From assembly GCA_013115135.1 (NCBI GenBank), contig JABANP010000116.1, positions 62,001 through 126,000 of the forward strand: a DNA stretch of 64,000 nt, in the 5' to 3' direction. Shown piece after piece: positions 12,091 to 23,454 of the stretch. The notes under the pieces were generated by a model. It was not told the DNA's origin. It did no database searches and saw nothing but the letters and a program-made list of their open reading frames with translations. Numbering within the stretch: the first letter of the stretch is position 1; each line of letters opens with the position of its first letter. Origin of the DNA: Perkinsus olseni. Lineage: Eukaryota; Perkinsozoa; Perkinsida; Perkinsidae. The position numbers were made by a program, and so were the translations under genes.

Positions 12091-12381
12091 TAAATCGGAC
12101 CGAGGAATATTGCCTGTTATTGCTGTTCATCATCCGGTTATACTGATACCGTCGTTGTCGAGTTGCGTCCGAATGGCACCACTCCTGCAGTGGTACTGCA
12201 AATGATGCGAGTGTGTAACGCGGCCAAGCCTACTCGCACTGGCATTGTGTGGTACACCGCCCGAGCTGAAGTTATACTAACCCCGACTGAACACATCGCT
12301 GTCAAACTCATAAGCAAGAATAAACCTGATTTGCGGCAATGTCGACAATATTGCCTCAATATCGCCAGTGATACCAGGTGA
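12091..12381 (+). CDS. Uncertain small ORF
   Basis: An open plus frame whose only good ATG is internal (12163). It would encode about 72 residues beginning MRPNGTTPAVVLQMMRVC. I recognise no family, signal or repeat, and the opposite strand is also open. Treat as weak. Confidence 0.15.
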
Positions 12382-12918
12382 TATTGGCCACTAGTGATAT
12401 TGAAATTCCCGTGATCCACGAGCTGATTGACCACATGCTAAAGATATGACTTATACACTGAGTTGTATGAGACGACGGCCATTGCTCGGCCCGAGCAAAA
12501 CACATGTATCAAGAAGCACACGAAGCAGCAGCCGATGGCCGCATGCGAACATCAAAAAAGTGGGTGCTGTTTGCCATCATCTAGGGCACTCCCACCACAC
12601 CCGGCAGGTCGTGCGAAGAAAGCACGAGGGTATGGACGTCACGTTGAGGAAATTGTACATGCTCTCCAAAGGATGTACTGGTGCCTGCGTTGGGTAATGC
12701 CGAATCGGCAGCGGCGCTGCCGATGCGCAATCGGATCATAGCTGATGACAATCACATCGTCTGCGACTGAGTTTATCCGGATCTCGAGTCCGGAGAAGTT
12801 ATATTGTGAGAAGGGATAGGCAATGACGACCACAGAGACTTGTAGACGGAAAGTGTTTTCCAGAAGGGGAAAGGGTCTTAGATTCGAAGCCTTTGAAGCG
12901 CGCAAGCGCACAGAGGTT

Positions 12919-13992
12919 TCACTGAAGAACCGCCTTAGTGAACCCGATATGAGTTTTGTTGACCGAAAAGTAGTTGCCGATGACCGCGGGCAAGCCAAGA
13001 TACCAGAACTTACCGAACTCCAAGGCTAGCACACACTGGCCATCTTTGAGTTGCCCTTTCAGAGTCCTCGGAGATATCGCCAGAGGAACCTTCCTGCCAT
13101 CTAAGCCCTTCAGGAAGAAGGTGATCGATGGCAAGTAGTCAATATCTTCACAGGCGACCTTGAAGAAGCCTGACTCCTCCTTTATCTCGACGGGCCTGAT
13201 TCCAGCACTCCGGAGCAGCTCGAGTACTGTCTGCTTGTGAGACGCCGGTATTTGTATGAAACTGGAGCCACTGGCGAAGAAAGCTGCATTTTCGTCTTTA
13301 ATCTCATCCTTACAGTCATCCCCGACGAGCACGCTGAGCATGTCGATCGCTGGTGGACCCAGGCCACTTTCCCAAGTAGAGACGTATCTCAAAAAGCCGT
13401 CCTGTTTACTTGGATCATCATCACCAAATATAAGCCTTCCAGCGAGCTTGCGAGCATCAACATACAATGCATACGATTTGCTAATCCCTAGTTTGCCAAG
13501 CTGGTCCATGAAGGGTGGGTAGCGTTCAGACTCGTAGTCCTTCAACGAAATGCCCAGAGACGCCCAAGGAGCTTTCTGGGGGGACATCATCAAGCCAAAC
13601 TTGAACACTATCTCTACCGAACCGTTAGGCATTGAAGCAGTAGCGGGGAACACCGTTATCTCTCTTCCATCGTAGAGCTTGAAGTTCGTTTGCACGCTCG
13701 GCGGGCAAGGCTTGAGGCGGCACGAATAGCAACCATAGACGAGGTCCTGACAGCCGCCTGGCTTGACCTTCTCGTACTCGGTCTTCGATACGAAGAACAT
13801 TCGATTGGAACCGGTCTCGACGATAGGCTTGACATGCTCGTAGTATTGCCCAAGATCAGTCAGGAGCATATTGAACTGCCTATCACCCTCGGGCTTCTGG
13901 ACAAAGATGTACTGTCCTTTCGACTGCTGACCGTGAGGTGTGACGAATAGGAGTAGGAAGGCCAAGAGAGGACGATTACTCATGATCATCAT
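12919..13992 (-). CDS. Pepsin-like (A1) aspartic protease fold, catalytically dead
   Basis: 357 residues from ATG 13992, with a hydrophobic N-terminus (RPLLAFLLLFVTPHG) that fits a secretory signal. A1-family landmarks are present in order: a flap-type region with the Cys cluster CQDLVYGCYSCRLKPC, the mid-domain GRLIFGDDDPSKQDG (about 185-199), and the C-terminal GLPAVIGNYFSVNKTHIGF (about 333-351). The two catalytic motifs are altered. The first reads IVETGS (Glu59 where Asp is required). The second reads FFASGSS (Ala240 where Asp is required). The frame is intact, so the loss looks tolerated or selected rather than recent decay. Likely a secreted pseudo-protease acting by binding; that role is inference. 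Confidence 0.8.
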   Translation of the reverse strand: MMIMSNRPLLAFLLLFVTPHGQQSKGQYIFVQKPEGDRQFNMLLTDLGQYYEHVKPIVETGSNRMFFVSKTEYEKVKPGGCQDLVYGCYSCRLKPCPPSVQTNFKLYDGREITVFPATASMPNGSVEIVFKFGLMMSPQKAPWASLGISLKDYESERYPPFMDQLGKLGISKSYALYVDARKLAGRLIFGDDDPSKQDGFLRYVSTWESGLGPPAIDMLSVLVGDDCKDEIKDENAAFFASGSSFIQIPASHKQTVLELLRSAGIRPVEIKEESGFFKVACEDIDYLPSITFFLKGLDGRKVPLAISPRTLKGQLKDGQCVLALEFGKFWYLGLPAVIGNYFSVNKTHIGFTKAVLQ

Positions 13993-14346
13993 TGAGAAAG
14001 ATGATTAACTTTTGGCTGCCAAAGTTTGGCAACACTGTTGCCGCAACAGCTACGGGCCCATGTAATCAGTAGCGTGACTGAGAGTGCACGCTTATACAGG
14101 GACGAATGGACGCACAAATAGCCGCATTCCTGAGGCACACAAGGAGCCTCCTTGAAGGAGGTCATCAAGTGTCGTCTGCAGCTAACTTGCTTCTCATGAT
14201 GCACACCGGACGATAAGGTAGATGTGGATATGAAACTTATACTACGGCTACAAGGACGGTCGAAAAGCGTTGATCCAAACTCCACCTACTCCCACACATT
14301 TCGCCTGTGCGGGTAGGGGACAGTGCGGCGACAGGATATCTCGACT
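13993..14346. other. Spacer, no gene seen
   Basis: Short non-coding spacer upstream of the protease-fold gene. It holds one 7-bp one-base-spaced palindrome at 14147-14161 (CCTCCTT/AAGGAGG). Confidence 0.4.
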
Positions 14347-14476
14347 GGCGGATTTGCTAGGAGGAAAAGGACAATGAGTACTGCAGACCAGCTGTGGCCG
14401 AAAATACCGAGCTCATCATCACAAGCGCCGCCGTAGATTTCAAAGTAACCTTCTATGACCTCGACCCAGGCGGGAG
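14347..14476 (+). pseudogene. Fragment of the 3588-4365 gene
   Basis: About 130 bases match 4171-4304 closely, including the stretch coding for the DNEYCRP region and FYDLDPG. A stop codon (TAG in the place of a Tyr codon) and the absence of the rest of the gene show it is a dead partial copy. It is followed immediately by dispersed repeat sequence. Confidence 0.8.
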
Positions 14477-14890
14477 CTTGTATGAGCTTAGATCCGCTGT
14501 GTCACGTAGACAGTGCACAAGTGTGCTGATGACGGGACAGCCTGTCGTCTCTTGTGACTAGCAACGCCGACGATTCAATCTTCATCTCACCCCTCGCAGG
14601 TCTCTAACCGATGTGTCTAACGTTACTCGCTGTTCCATTCTCCTCCTTCTACTTGGTACTATCGCCGAACGAAAAACTTGTTCACACTGAACTGTTCGGG
14701 TTTCGTTGCCATTCGTATCTCAGAGAGTTGCTCTGTTATACTAGACAGAGAACCCAACAACATGCATCTCTATTCCTATCAAGCGTCTGCTCCAACTCAA
14801 GGACAGGTGGAGCGCCACGACTTACGTGTGAGCGCGAGTTGTATGGTCGATATCGCCCGATGTGCCACCCAGAAGACGGCTGTAGTGTGG
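14477..14890. repeat. Dispersed repeat, copy 3
   Basis: Matches about 9540-10000 (shared words around CATCTCACCCCTCGCAGG and AACTTGTTCACACTGAACT). It is joined directly to the gene fragment at 14347-14476, which marks a recombination or insertion junction. Confidence 0.7.
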
Positions 14891-15197
14891 CGAGCGCGCT
14901 GTGATAATGTGCAGCTCTGTCAGTCTTTCCTCTACTCATGATCCAACCTCCGTCCTTCAACACAAGATACTTCAGCTGTATTGTGTAGATGATGATTCTA
15001 GCTACTACCATTCATCTCATCATTACTAATCGAGTGATATGATCTGATGAGTCAATGCCGATCTGTGATTGCATCTGTCATTTGTTAGCTTATTAACTCC
15101 CACTCGTATTACTAATATTTACAATAATATGTCTCAATCATCAAGGCTTGGTGTTGAGGTGGCTTCTGGAGAGGCTAAATCTACCACAGTAGCTTGA

Positions 15198-15418
15198 CCC
15201 AAGCCTGAACTGAGATCCCGTCTAGATACGAATAGGTCGATCATTGCTGCCGTTCACACTAAGTACAGTAAAAAGAGAAATAAATCGAGGCTCCTCGTAA
15301 GCTTCCAGCTCGATTGGAGGTTCCAATCAATTCAATCCAGTTTGGAACCAGCTGCGCGTGCACAGCCGGTTCCAGTCCGGAAGTATGCACGCATGCACAA
15401 AGAAATGCTCGGCGCATT
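15198..15418. repeat. Duplicated segment (pairs with 10928-11182)
   Basis: Second copy of the segment at 10928. It lacks the inverted-repeat insertions present there. Bases 14891-15197 between the repeats hold no gene. Confidence 0.75.
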
Positions 15419-16479
15419 AGCAGCCAAGACACCGAATGCTCGTGAGCGCTCTCGCCGGATGGAGGAGAAGCATCCCGTACACGCGTACGTCGCTGGCCAA
15501 ACGGACAAGCGGGAGGAATTAAGGATGGATAGATGACTCCAACTGTCGAAGTAAGAGCTGAAGGAGACACGAAGGGGGACAGCAGAAGCAAAAGCGTGAA
15601 GGTGACATTATTAACGTGCGTGTACTGGCCATCGTCCATTCATGTGCGTCCTCAGGATCGTTCGTCTCACCTCGCAGCGAGGAAACCCCCGAAGAACCTT
15701 GTTCTGTATCCCTCCCCTGATCTCTTCTGAAGTTTGATACCTTACGCCGTCAAACCAGATGCCGATACGCATACGACGCTCCGAGCCTACGCACGAAAGT
15801 TCAATATTCACCAAGTTCTCGATGAGCTAAATAAGCTGGGTGCGAAAAACGTTGGGTAACCTAACATTCTTCGCTGCGATGTACATTGTAAAAGTTCGAC
15901 CGCCGTCGAACTTGGTTGACGACCGGGCTTCGCCTCAAGCGCCACACATGTCTCCAGTGATCGAAATAAAGAACCTCTTGAACACTACTGGTGTCACTCG
16001 AACTGACTTATTCCCCTCCTCTCTGATACGCTCTGAAGTTTGAATCCGGCATGAGTGCCTTGCTAGATGCAAATCCTGCTCCGATGCACACGACCCACCC
16101 TAAACTCGTCGAACTCGACTCGTCCCGCCCTGCCGATGATAGCTGTGGCTATTGGACTACGAGGCAACAGCAATGCACAGAACGAGTAAGTCCAATACCA
16201 AACAAAACCCCCCAAACCCCACAGAGATCATCGGTAGGGCTAACTTACCGGTCTTCGCAGCATCGGCGAGCTTTCTACAATTCGCGTCAACGAACCTCTC
16301 TACAGTGCAACGGTGTGCTGGTCCCGTCGCCGCTGCCACCAGCTCGCCAGACGAGCGATACCTACAAGTTAGATGGCAACTCGCCGCCTACTAACTACTC
16401 AAAGGGGCCACTCCCTGGATGTAGTACACCGAAGGCACATTAGTCGCTAATGGTCAGTAGGCCATTACCACGCTTAGTA
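15419..16479. other. Intergenic, no gene seen
   Basis: Only short frames on both strands, without signal peptides, Cys patterns or recognisable motifs. I see nothing I can support here. Confidence 0.4.
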
Positions 16480-17230
16480 CACCGGACCACATAGATGGGT
16501 CACTCGCCGCACTCGGCTAACCGGACCACGCAAGTGGGCCACTCGCCGCACTCGGCTAACCGGACCACGCAAGCGGGCCACTCGCCACACTCAGCATCAG
16601 TGGGCCACTCGCCACACTCAGCATCAGTGGGCCACTCGCCTCACTTAGCTCTACGGCGTACGCATCAGCGGGTCACCGGACCACATCAGTGGGCCACTAG
16701 CCGCAGCTCACTTCGGCTAACCACATAACACGGGTACTGATCGTACTTAGTTCACCGGACAACATCCGTCGGCCACGCGCCGCACGTAGTTCACCGGACC
16801 ACATCAGAAGCATCCTTGCAGTACCTTCGTTCACCGGACCACGTTAGTGGGGGAACTTAGCGTAGACAGTACACTAGCCCACATCGGAAGGTGACTTGCC
16901 GTACTTGATCACCAGAATACATCAGAGAGCAACTTGGCGTAGTCAGTACAATAGCCCACCTCGAGGGGAGACTTGCAGTACTTGGCTCATCGGCCCAGAG
17001 CAGTGACCAACTTGCCATATGCAGTTTACCGGACCGCATCAACGTTCCACCCGCCACGCTTAGTCCACCGGGCTGCCCGGTCCACGCAGCGTGTGGAGCA
17101 CACTCGCCGTACTTAGCTCGCCGGGACACATCAGAGGGCCGCTAGTCGTATCAAGTTCACTGGGTCATATCAGAAGGTCGATTGAGGAACTTGGTTCACC
17201 AGTCCACCACAGCGGGTCTGTGGTGCCTCT
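16480..17230. repeat. Degenerate minisatellite
   Basis: Imperfect tandem units of roughly 35-45 bases built from ACCGGACCACATCAGTGGG and CCACTCGCCGCACTC. Units are clearest at 16495-16640 and decay towards 17230. One frame would encode GHSPHSANRTTQ-like repeats, but the spacing of later units does not keep frame, so I do not call a gene. Confidence 0.8.
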
Positions 17231-17769
17231 ACCCGCACATAGTCCGACTCGTTGGCGTAGGCAACGTATCATGGCTCGAACTCTACCAACAAAGCAGCGA
17301 AGTACGCACCAAACGGCCCAAACCCCGGCTAGCAGCAAAATGATGATAGTCGGCCGGACTGAGCTGCACATGAAAGAAAACCCGCGACTCCTATACACGC
17401 TCAACCAGTTGGGAGTCGAAAACGATCAATAATATCGACATCATCAGAATGCTCATCAACTCCATCTTCTGGTGCAGCTTGCAGGTGCGAAAGCGTCGGC
17501 ACTAGCGCCGCAGGCGAGCGCTTGCTTCGTCTCCGTATTTGCACCACTCTACACTGCGCGGGCTTCGTGTAGTTCGTCACAAAGGGACAGCGATCTCATC
17601 ACGCATCAAGGTAGACTCCTGCCTCCAAGCCCTCCCCATCCCCACGAACCTTGGAGTAGCGAAGATGTGGTACTCGACGGCCTTCAACTGCCAAGGGGGG
17701 GGGAGGGCGACTGCCCGTGTAGTTTCTTCTTTCGTCGCTTTGGGTTCCTAGGGAGAGCACACCAATCTG

Positions 17770-17955
17770 CTATGTAATGTCCGTGGCCTCCGAGTCCCAC
17801 ACTTCTCCCTGCCTCCTTGCCACATCGTCCACACTCCCGATAAACTCCTCGGAGGCGAAGTACAGCTTCACCTGGGAGACTACGTCCGACATTGCCACAC
17901 AAGAAGCGGCCGGACCCACTTGGCTACCGGAAGACCGACTGATAAACCAATGCAA
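17770..17955 (-). CDS. Possible small exon, uncertain
   Basis: The minus frame contains VKLYFASEEFIGSVDDVARRQGE-like text that loosely recalls the start of BART-type helical domains (a short acidic helix pair). It is short, overlaps an open plus frame, and has no partner exon that I can find. Bases 17231-18078 otherwise hold nothing clear. Confidence 0.15.
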   Translation of the reverse strand: MHWFISRSSGSQVGPAASCVAMSDVVSQVKLYFASEEFIGSVDDVARRQGEVWDSEATDIT

Positions 17956-18078
17956 CGGGAAAGATTGTATCGGTATGTGAGTAGGATCTATTTGTGCGTC
18001 GCGGATCTTTCTATCTCGAACGGTGCATCACTTCGCCCACGTCTGTGAACGACACTCTTAGGACCGGGGCCGAGCGCC

Positions 18079-18143
18079 CATGTCATTGCTCCACGGATAT
18101 CCGGGATATCCGTGGATCAATGACATGAGGATATCATATCCTC
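18079..18143. repeat. Two adjoining one-base-spaced palindromes
   Basis: 18079-18127 has 24-bp arms around G18103 with one mismatch (C18089/T18117). 18127-18143 has perfect 8-bp arms around C18135. The second begins on the last base of the first. Confidence 0.9.
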
Positions 18144-18622
18144 AACCGAGTAGCGAACAACGATTCTGATTCTCAAAAAGGGGATCTGCATGTGAGCCGT
18201 TGATCACGATCCGGATCCGTGAATCACCCACTCGATCGTGATGCACGGGGCTTGGGACCAAACTTCTAAAAATATTGGGTAATATCAAGATCTGATCCAT
18301 CTGAGTCAGATGACCTGACTCATTTTTTTATCTGATCAAGTCTCGATCTTGATCGGCCCTGGACTTCGGTCACGTTTCCTGCGTTCGGTCTAGTGAAAAG
18401 TTTCATCCCACCTATGCACCCGAGCGATCCGTGATCGTGCCATATATTCAGACGTCGGAGCATGTAGTGGTTAATTGCAACTGCTGCCGCCCTCCGGTTT
18501 TCAACCCAAACTCAGTTGCTAGAGCACTTCGTCTCTCCCTGGAGATCAGACATGCGCCCTCCGAGTGTTGCATTGACAGAAACTATCCGGGCCCAGCTTG
18601 AGCCTCAACAATATTGTAACAC

Positions 18623-18940
18623 TTGCTCGGACCTCCAGTGGAGATCCTCGACCTGCCACAGGAGTCCTGCGAGTGGATTGAATTCAACTTCCGCACTGAT
18701 GCCGTGATGAAGCAAACAACTGACGGATGGTTATCGATTGTCACCGACTGCGTCACTTCGTATCTGTCTTCCGACTTGCATCCGCTAGCCATCCGACCTC
18801 AAGCTCGCGGTAAGCATACGAAAGGAGACTCCCTTTGTTGGTGGCGTTGTTCTGCGCACAAAAGCCAAGAGCACACGAAGAGCAAATGCACACAAAGAGC
18901 AAATGTGGGTAGCAACCTTGGGATTTATGGTGCGCAGTAG
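18623..18940 (+). CDS. Possible transposase-type zinc-finger fragment
   Basis: The frame holds ESCEWIEFNFRTDAVMKQ and, further on, a CWWRCSAHKSQEHTKSKC stretch. The W-R-C then K-C spacing resembles FLYWCH-type zinc fingers found next to MULE transposases. Nothing of a transposase core is seen, so at best it is a fragment. Family assignment is tentative. Confidence 0.25.
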   Translation: MLGPPVEILDLPQESCEWIEFNFRTDAVMKQTTDGWLSIVTDCVTSYLSSDLHPLAIRPQARGKHTKGDSLCWWRCSAHKSQEHTKSKCTQRANVGSNLGIYGAQ

Positions 18941-19809
18941 CAATGAAGGTAGTTGTCGCTGAAGTGCTCACGCACCGACCTGTATGCATCGTTACCGACT
19001 TCGTATGTTCCCGTAATCTCGTAACGAGATTGCGAGATTCTTGTTGAATTGCAGTCTGCGTTTGCGTGATCGCTTGAGATCACGGCGTCTTTGTGCGCTG
19101 TCTTGAGTTGCTTGTCTACCACAGAGAGAAGCCGTCGCTTCTCCGCGGGTTGCAACCAGGCCAGTTGCTTCCGGACTCAGCCTCCGGCCTCTGGGCTTCG
19201 GCAAACATTCTTTTCAGGGGTCCCGAGACAGGACGACCGGCGAAGTGCATTATGGTATGTCCTCGGGCACGCACGGGCCTCTCACTGAGAGGCTCTCGGT
19301 GAGACCCTCAGTCGAACGACCCTCGCAAGATCGAACTAGGGGCATCCAACTCGGAATCTCGGGATTCGTGGCCTTCAGTACTGCAGACACATTTTGACGT
19401 AATACCCTTCGTCGTAGTTTTTAATTCAGAAACCTCGGAAGGTTTAGGTTGCGAAATGAGATTATAGGAATAGAGTGCACCGGTGTCCCGGGAAACTGTC
19501 CCCTGTGTTCGCAGGGCCAGGACGCGTATGCAGGAAACTTAAAGTCCCACGAGAACGCAGAGATTCATTGAAAATCCGGATGCTAAGTCGCTCAGTAAGG
19601 CTGAGTCTTGTTGATTCGGGTTTGATGTGGTAGTTCCCTCGCTGGGCTTTCGAAGGGAGCCTGACAGGACCGGCAGGTCATCGAGGGTTGGCTAACTGCC
19701 CCCTGATGTGACGTCAGTGCCGTCTCCCTCGGCATTGAACAGTAATTGGTTTCAGGAAGGTTGATGTCAGGGGGTTGTTAAGTATCCAATCAGAGTTCAT
19801 CGTATCAAA

Positions 19810-20139
19810 ATGATGACCTTCGTTGTGAGGATCCTGTTCATCATGAGTGTTACTGCCGCTGTTCAAGACGGTGACATCGATCCCAAGAGCAAGGAAGAAT
19901 TCCCCATTGTGCAGGATGTCGCTGATACTGGCCACCACCATTTCGACGACAACGCCGTCACGAGCGGTTCGGAGAGTTACCTGCTGCCCGGCCCGGTCGA
20001 CGAAGTCTCGTCCGACAATCCGAAACTGCAAGACATCTCCTGCGACTGGTGTCAGTTCTGCGGTGATATCGCGTTCGCCTCGGGCTCTTGTCTGATCACT
20101 GAGGTTATATGCGATGATGACTGCTCTTCGTGTTGCTAA
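19810..20139 (+). CDS. Small secreted cysteine-rich protein
   Basis: 109 residues from ATG 19810. Residues 2-18 form a signal peptide (MTFVVRILFIMSVTAAV). An acidic, Cys-free pro-region follows, and then a compact C-terminal domain with eight Cys at 78, 81, 84, 94, 101, 105, 108 and 109, ending CDDDCSSCC. The layout (signal, acidic spacer, dense terminal Cys) is that of a secreted disulphide-rich effector or pro-peptide. I recognise no family and no activity can be claimed. Upstream bases 18941-19809 contain only short frames and a palindrome at 19277-19293. Confidence 0.65.
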   Translation: MMTFVVRILFIMSVTAAVQDGDIDPKSKEEFPIVQDVADTGHHHFDDNAVTSGSESYLLPGPVDEVSSDNPKLQDISCDWCQFCGDIAFASGSCLITEVICDDDCSSCC

Positions 20140-21632
20140 AGTCCGAAGACTGGCTGCCCTCTAGAATATGAACGATTCTAGCAGCCCGCTCATCACTTAT
20201 CCGGTCAAGAGATGCTTCTACATCATTGTGATGATTCCGATTATGGGAAGGTATTTTCACTTATTCATTGGTCGATCGTCATCATATACTCCGTCGAGCG
20301 GATCATTTTCAGGCAACACAGGGTAAGGTTCAGCTGGGAAACTTGCCTGTTTCCCGGGCTGATATCTCATTGCATCATTTGGATTGTTGCAAACCTGGTC
20401 CCGATAAACACGGCCAATACTTTTTCGTGACGTTCACTATGAAGTTCATGAACTTTTTCTGGGGTCCTCTGGCCTATCTTCTCTCCATTAACCTGACGCA
20501 TCGAGGCGTCTCCACTCGACTCGGGTTTTGTTGTGTTCCCTAAGAGCGAGTTGTCGGGAGTTACCGTCAATTGTATGAGCATGTGCAAGGGCAACCCACG
20601 ACATGATATGGTATACCCGATATACCTCCGAGATACAACCATCGCCATCAGCCGATTACACCGTCCTTGAATGCGATGGTGGTTCTCAGTAAGAACCTCT
20701 AGAAGTCCGAGTGAGTTCTTTTTACTCGAATGGTATCTATCACCGATTGGAGTGAATGATTTAGAGACTACGCCGTAAGCTTCTCATGTACAACGGGCCG
20801 TCTTGCCAACCGTTTCTACTCTGCCTGTGAGGGGCTTCAGTGCCTTCGCTCTTCATCTACCTATGGCGTGCATGATGGAGGCTTATGAATTCCTCAGAAG
20901 TTAGTTCTGAGGTTTGAACCAGTTGAGAGGCGCAGCTAGGATGATTATACTATATTCCAGTGTAATTTCGTCCAGTGGTCATCTCGCCCATCCTTCCGTC
21001 GAACCAGTGTAAATTGATTCAGTGCCATTTCGCCTTGGACAATCGCCCATAGAATCTATTCTCGCGTCATTCAGTCTCACTTATTCCGTCAACTCGACCA
21101 GTAACTTGTCACCAGTTTTCTTCGTCCAAGTGTTTGGCATCTCGAAACCGCTTAGCGATGCCAAATCGCCAAGATCGTCGCCGCCAACTACTGTCCTCTC
21201 TAGGCCGTACCTCGTTTTTTCTCTGTACTCCGGTACCTACGCGCTCGTCTTTGACGATGATGGTTGTGGTGGCACACCTGGGCCTGTTTGACGGTGGTAC
21301 GCAATGCGCAATGCGCACCGCCCCCTAATGTGTATGCAGATCCTGCCAGGAGGAGAGGTAAACTCTCTGTCAGGGTTTATCCCTGAGGGGAGCTTCTTCA
21401 AGAACCGTCTCATTGCACTGCATATCAATGTCCAGAGAGCCCTTCACTGAGCACATCGGCAAGAATCTAACTAAGCCGGAACCGGCATTGGACTATAAAC
21501 TCACACATTCTTGGGCGGTATGCAGATCCTGACCGAGAGATCACCGTCATTGATTCAAATCAGACTGATCGAGCCATGGGCCAGATCAACGGTCGATGAT
21601 CGTATGATTATAATCATAAGTCACATCAAGAT
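20140..21632. other. Intergenic, weak ORFs only
   Basis: Frames at 20212-20430 and 20268-20543 overlap each other and contain hydrophobic stretches, but show no family resemblance or coherent signal peptide. Inverted repeats occur near 20150-20195 and 20895-20920. The last bases (AAGAT, 21628-21632) form one side of the target-site duplication of the retrotransposon. Confidence 0.4.
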
Positions 21633-21909
21633 TGTGATAGAAAGCGCCACTAGGATTGTTGAACACAACCTTGCCTTCTATAGGACTTTTTATTATTATT
21701 TGTTATACAATAGTAGGAATAGTAGGACAGCACAGCTAAGCGTTGCACAAGAGATATCACGTGAGGATGCAAGTGTGGAGACAGCATGAGCACAATCTGA
21801 CTGCTACACCTTGGATTCCACGGACAGAGGAGAAAGGAGTGGTATGACCATCATTGTTCTATAATCATTGAATCGACTTCACTATAGTAAAATCTTGAAT
21901 ATCATCACA
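21633..21909 (-). repeat. 3' LTR
   Basis: 277 bp, seemingly identical to 27295-27571. The purine-rich AAGGGAGTG just inside it (21910-21918 on the plus strand, read in reverse) is a good polypurine tract for plus-strand priming. Confidence 0.9.
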
Positions 21910-21957
21910 CTCCCTTAGCCTGTGATCTCACGGCTCTCAACGCGCTGATATTCGCAA

Positions 21958-23454
21958 CTAGTCTCCCTTCCTAGGAGCCTTCGACTTGTTCATGGCGTTG
22001 TCGACCTTCTCAAGCAATCGCTTACGACTTCTAGTTAGCACTGTAGTCTGTCCAGTAACGACATCTCTCCATCTTCGGAGATCTTCTTCATCTAACTGAG
22101 GTTCCAAGGCATCCTTCTCGACTTGAGTAGCAACCGTCTTAGTAGATGGAGTAGTCTTTATCTTACGCCTCGAACTCGGCAAACCTTTCTTCAACTGATC
22201 TATAGTAGCAGTAGAAGTCTTCTTATCGGAGTCTTCAATCGTCACATTGCTTCCAGCAATCTTGACCACCGTATAGGGACCAGTGAACAAGGCGTTCAAC
22301 TTGTCCGCAGCGAAGTTCCTTTTCCAGACAGTGTCACCTTCCTTGAGTTGGTCATTATGAGGGCGTCTACGTCGACTCAACTTGCGACGTATCTCTGCTC
22401 GTCGTTCTAACCAGAGCTCCTTTAAGTGCTCCAACGATCTGGCCCATTCTTCCTTGCAGTCATCGGTAACCTGCTTAACATTATCGGTCAGGTCTTGAAA
22501 CAATAGACCGCTTCCCAACCACTCTTGTATCTGTTCTACCGTAGCTGCTCCATCACCGAGTAGATGTTCTCTGATGCCTCGAGATGCTCTACAACATGTC
22601 CACGGGCATAACCTGGTATCATCAGAGTCAGAGTACGGTAAGCAGTTCATCGTGAAGGCAGCCATGCTACACCATCGTCGAGCATCATTCATATCTTGCA
22701 TCTTCTTCTCGGCCTCCAACTGATAGGTTCGCAATAAGGCGCCAAACTCAGCATGGCAGCGTTCTATCCAACCGCGCTGCGCAGCATCATAGGAATTAGT
22801 GTATGCTTTCCCAACGTTATACTGAGCCAAAACCTCCTTAAACGTAGCTGACATGAAACATAGTCCTTGATCATGCACAACCAACTTCGGAACTCCTTCT
22901 TGACCAACAATCTCTGTGAATCCAGCCACCGCACTAGCCGCCGATGGGGAGTCAATTACCCTCACAGCGACAAGGCGACTTATATAACAGACCGCAATAA
23001 GCACCCAGCATTTAGTGCCATTCTGCAACCGTAGTGGACCAAACAAATCCAATCCAACTACACCCCAAATCATAGGAATAAAGTTCTTCACAGTACTCAG
23101 TGCTTTCGATAACATTTTACCTTCCTTGGCTTGCGCACAGACAGTACACTGTAAGACAAACCGTTTAATAGCGCAGTACAACCCTTTGAACCATCCCATC
23201 TGCCTGACTAGTCTCACCATTCTCGATATACCGGGATGATTATAACCAAGATGCACCTTTTCAATCAGCTCGTCTTGTAATTCCCCAGACGGAATCACCG
23301 GTACATAGTCATCCTCGCCATCATAGCGGAACTGCCGCGAAAGCAGCAATCCCATGGAAGAATCCACGGAAAATGACCTAGCAAAGGAACACTCAGGATG
23401 CGATCGTAACTGAGTAGTCGCATGCACACAGAATGAATCCCCTGATTGAGCCAA
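21958..23454 (-). CDS. pol: Pol, part 4: integrase
   Basis: Contains the HHCC zinc-binding region (HLGYNHPG ... CTVCAQAK) and a DD35E core: GLDLFGPL (first Asp), VVHDQGLCFMS (second Asp) and GWIERCHAEF (Glu). A basic C-terminal region with an SH3-like FTGPYTVVKIAG stretch follows. The true protein would be continuous with RNase H. No ATG starts this frame, so the open frame is a segment of a larger polyprotein. Confidence 0.8.
   Translation of the reverse strand: MAQSGDSFCVHATTQLRSHPECSFARSFSVDSSMGLLLSRQFRYDGEDDYVPVIPSGELQDELIEKVHLGYNHPGISRMVRLVRQMGWFKGLYCAIKRFVLQCTVCAQAKEGKMLSKALSTVKNFIPMIWGVVGLDLFGPLRLQNGTKCWVLIAVCYISRLVAVRVIDSPSAASAVAGFTEIVGQEGVPKLVVHDQGLCFMSATFKEVLAQYNVGKAYTNSYDAAQRGWIERCHAEFGALLRTYQLEAEKKMQDMNDARRWCSMAAFTMNCLPYSDSDDTRLCPWTCCRASRGIREHLLGDGAATVEQIQEWLGSGLLFQDLTDNVKQVTDDCKEEWARSLEHLKELWLERRAEIRRKLSRRRRPHNDQLKEGDTVWKRNFAADKLNALFTGPYTVVKIAGSNVTIEDSDKKTSTATIDQLKKGLPSSRRKIKTTPSTKTVATQVEKDALEPQLDEEDLRRWRDVVTGQTTVLTRSRKRLLEKVDNAMNKSKAPRKGD

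Noticed and set aside
16480..16728. Repeat protein with GHSPHSANRTTQ units
   Set aside because: Unit lengths later break the frame and there is no signal or stable C-terminus; best read as minisatellite DNA.
16480..17230. CRISPR array
   Set aside because: Units are imperfect, without constant repeats and unique spacers, in a eukaryotic context.
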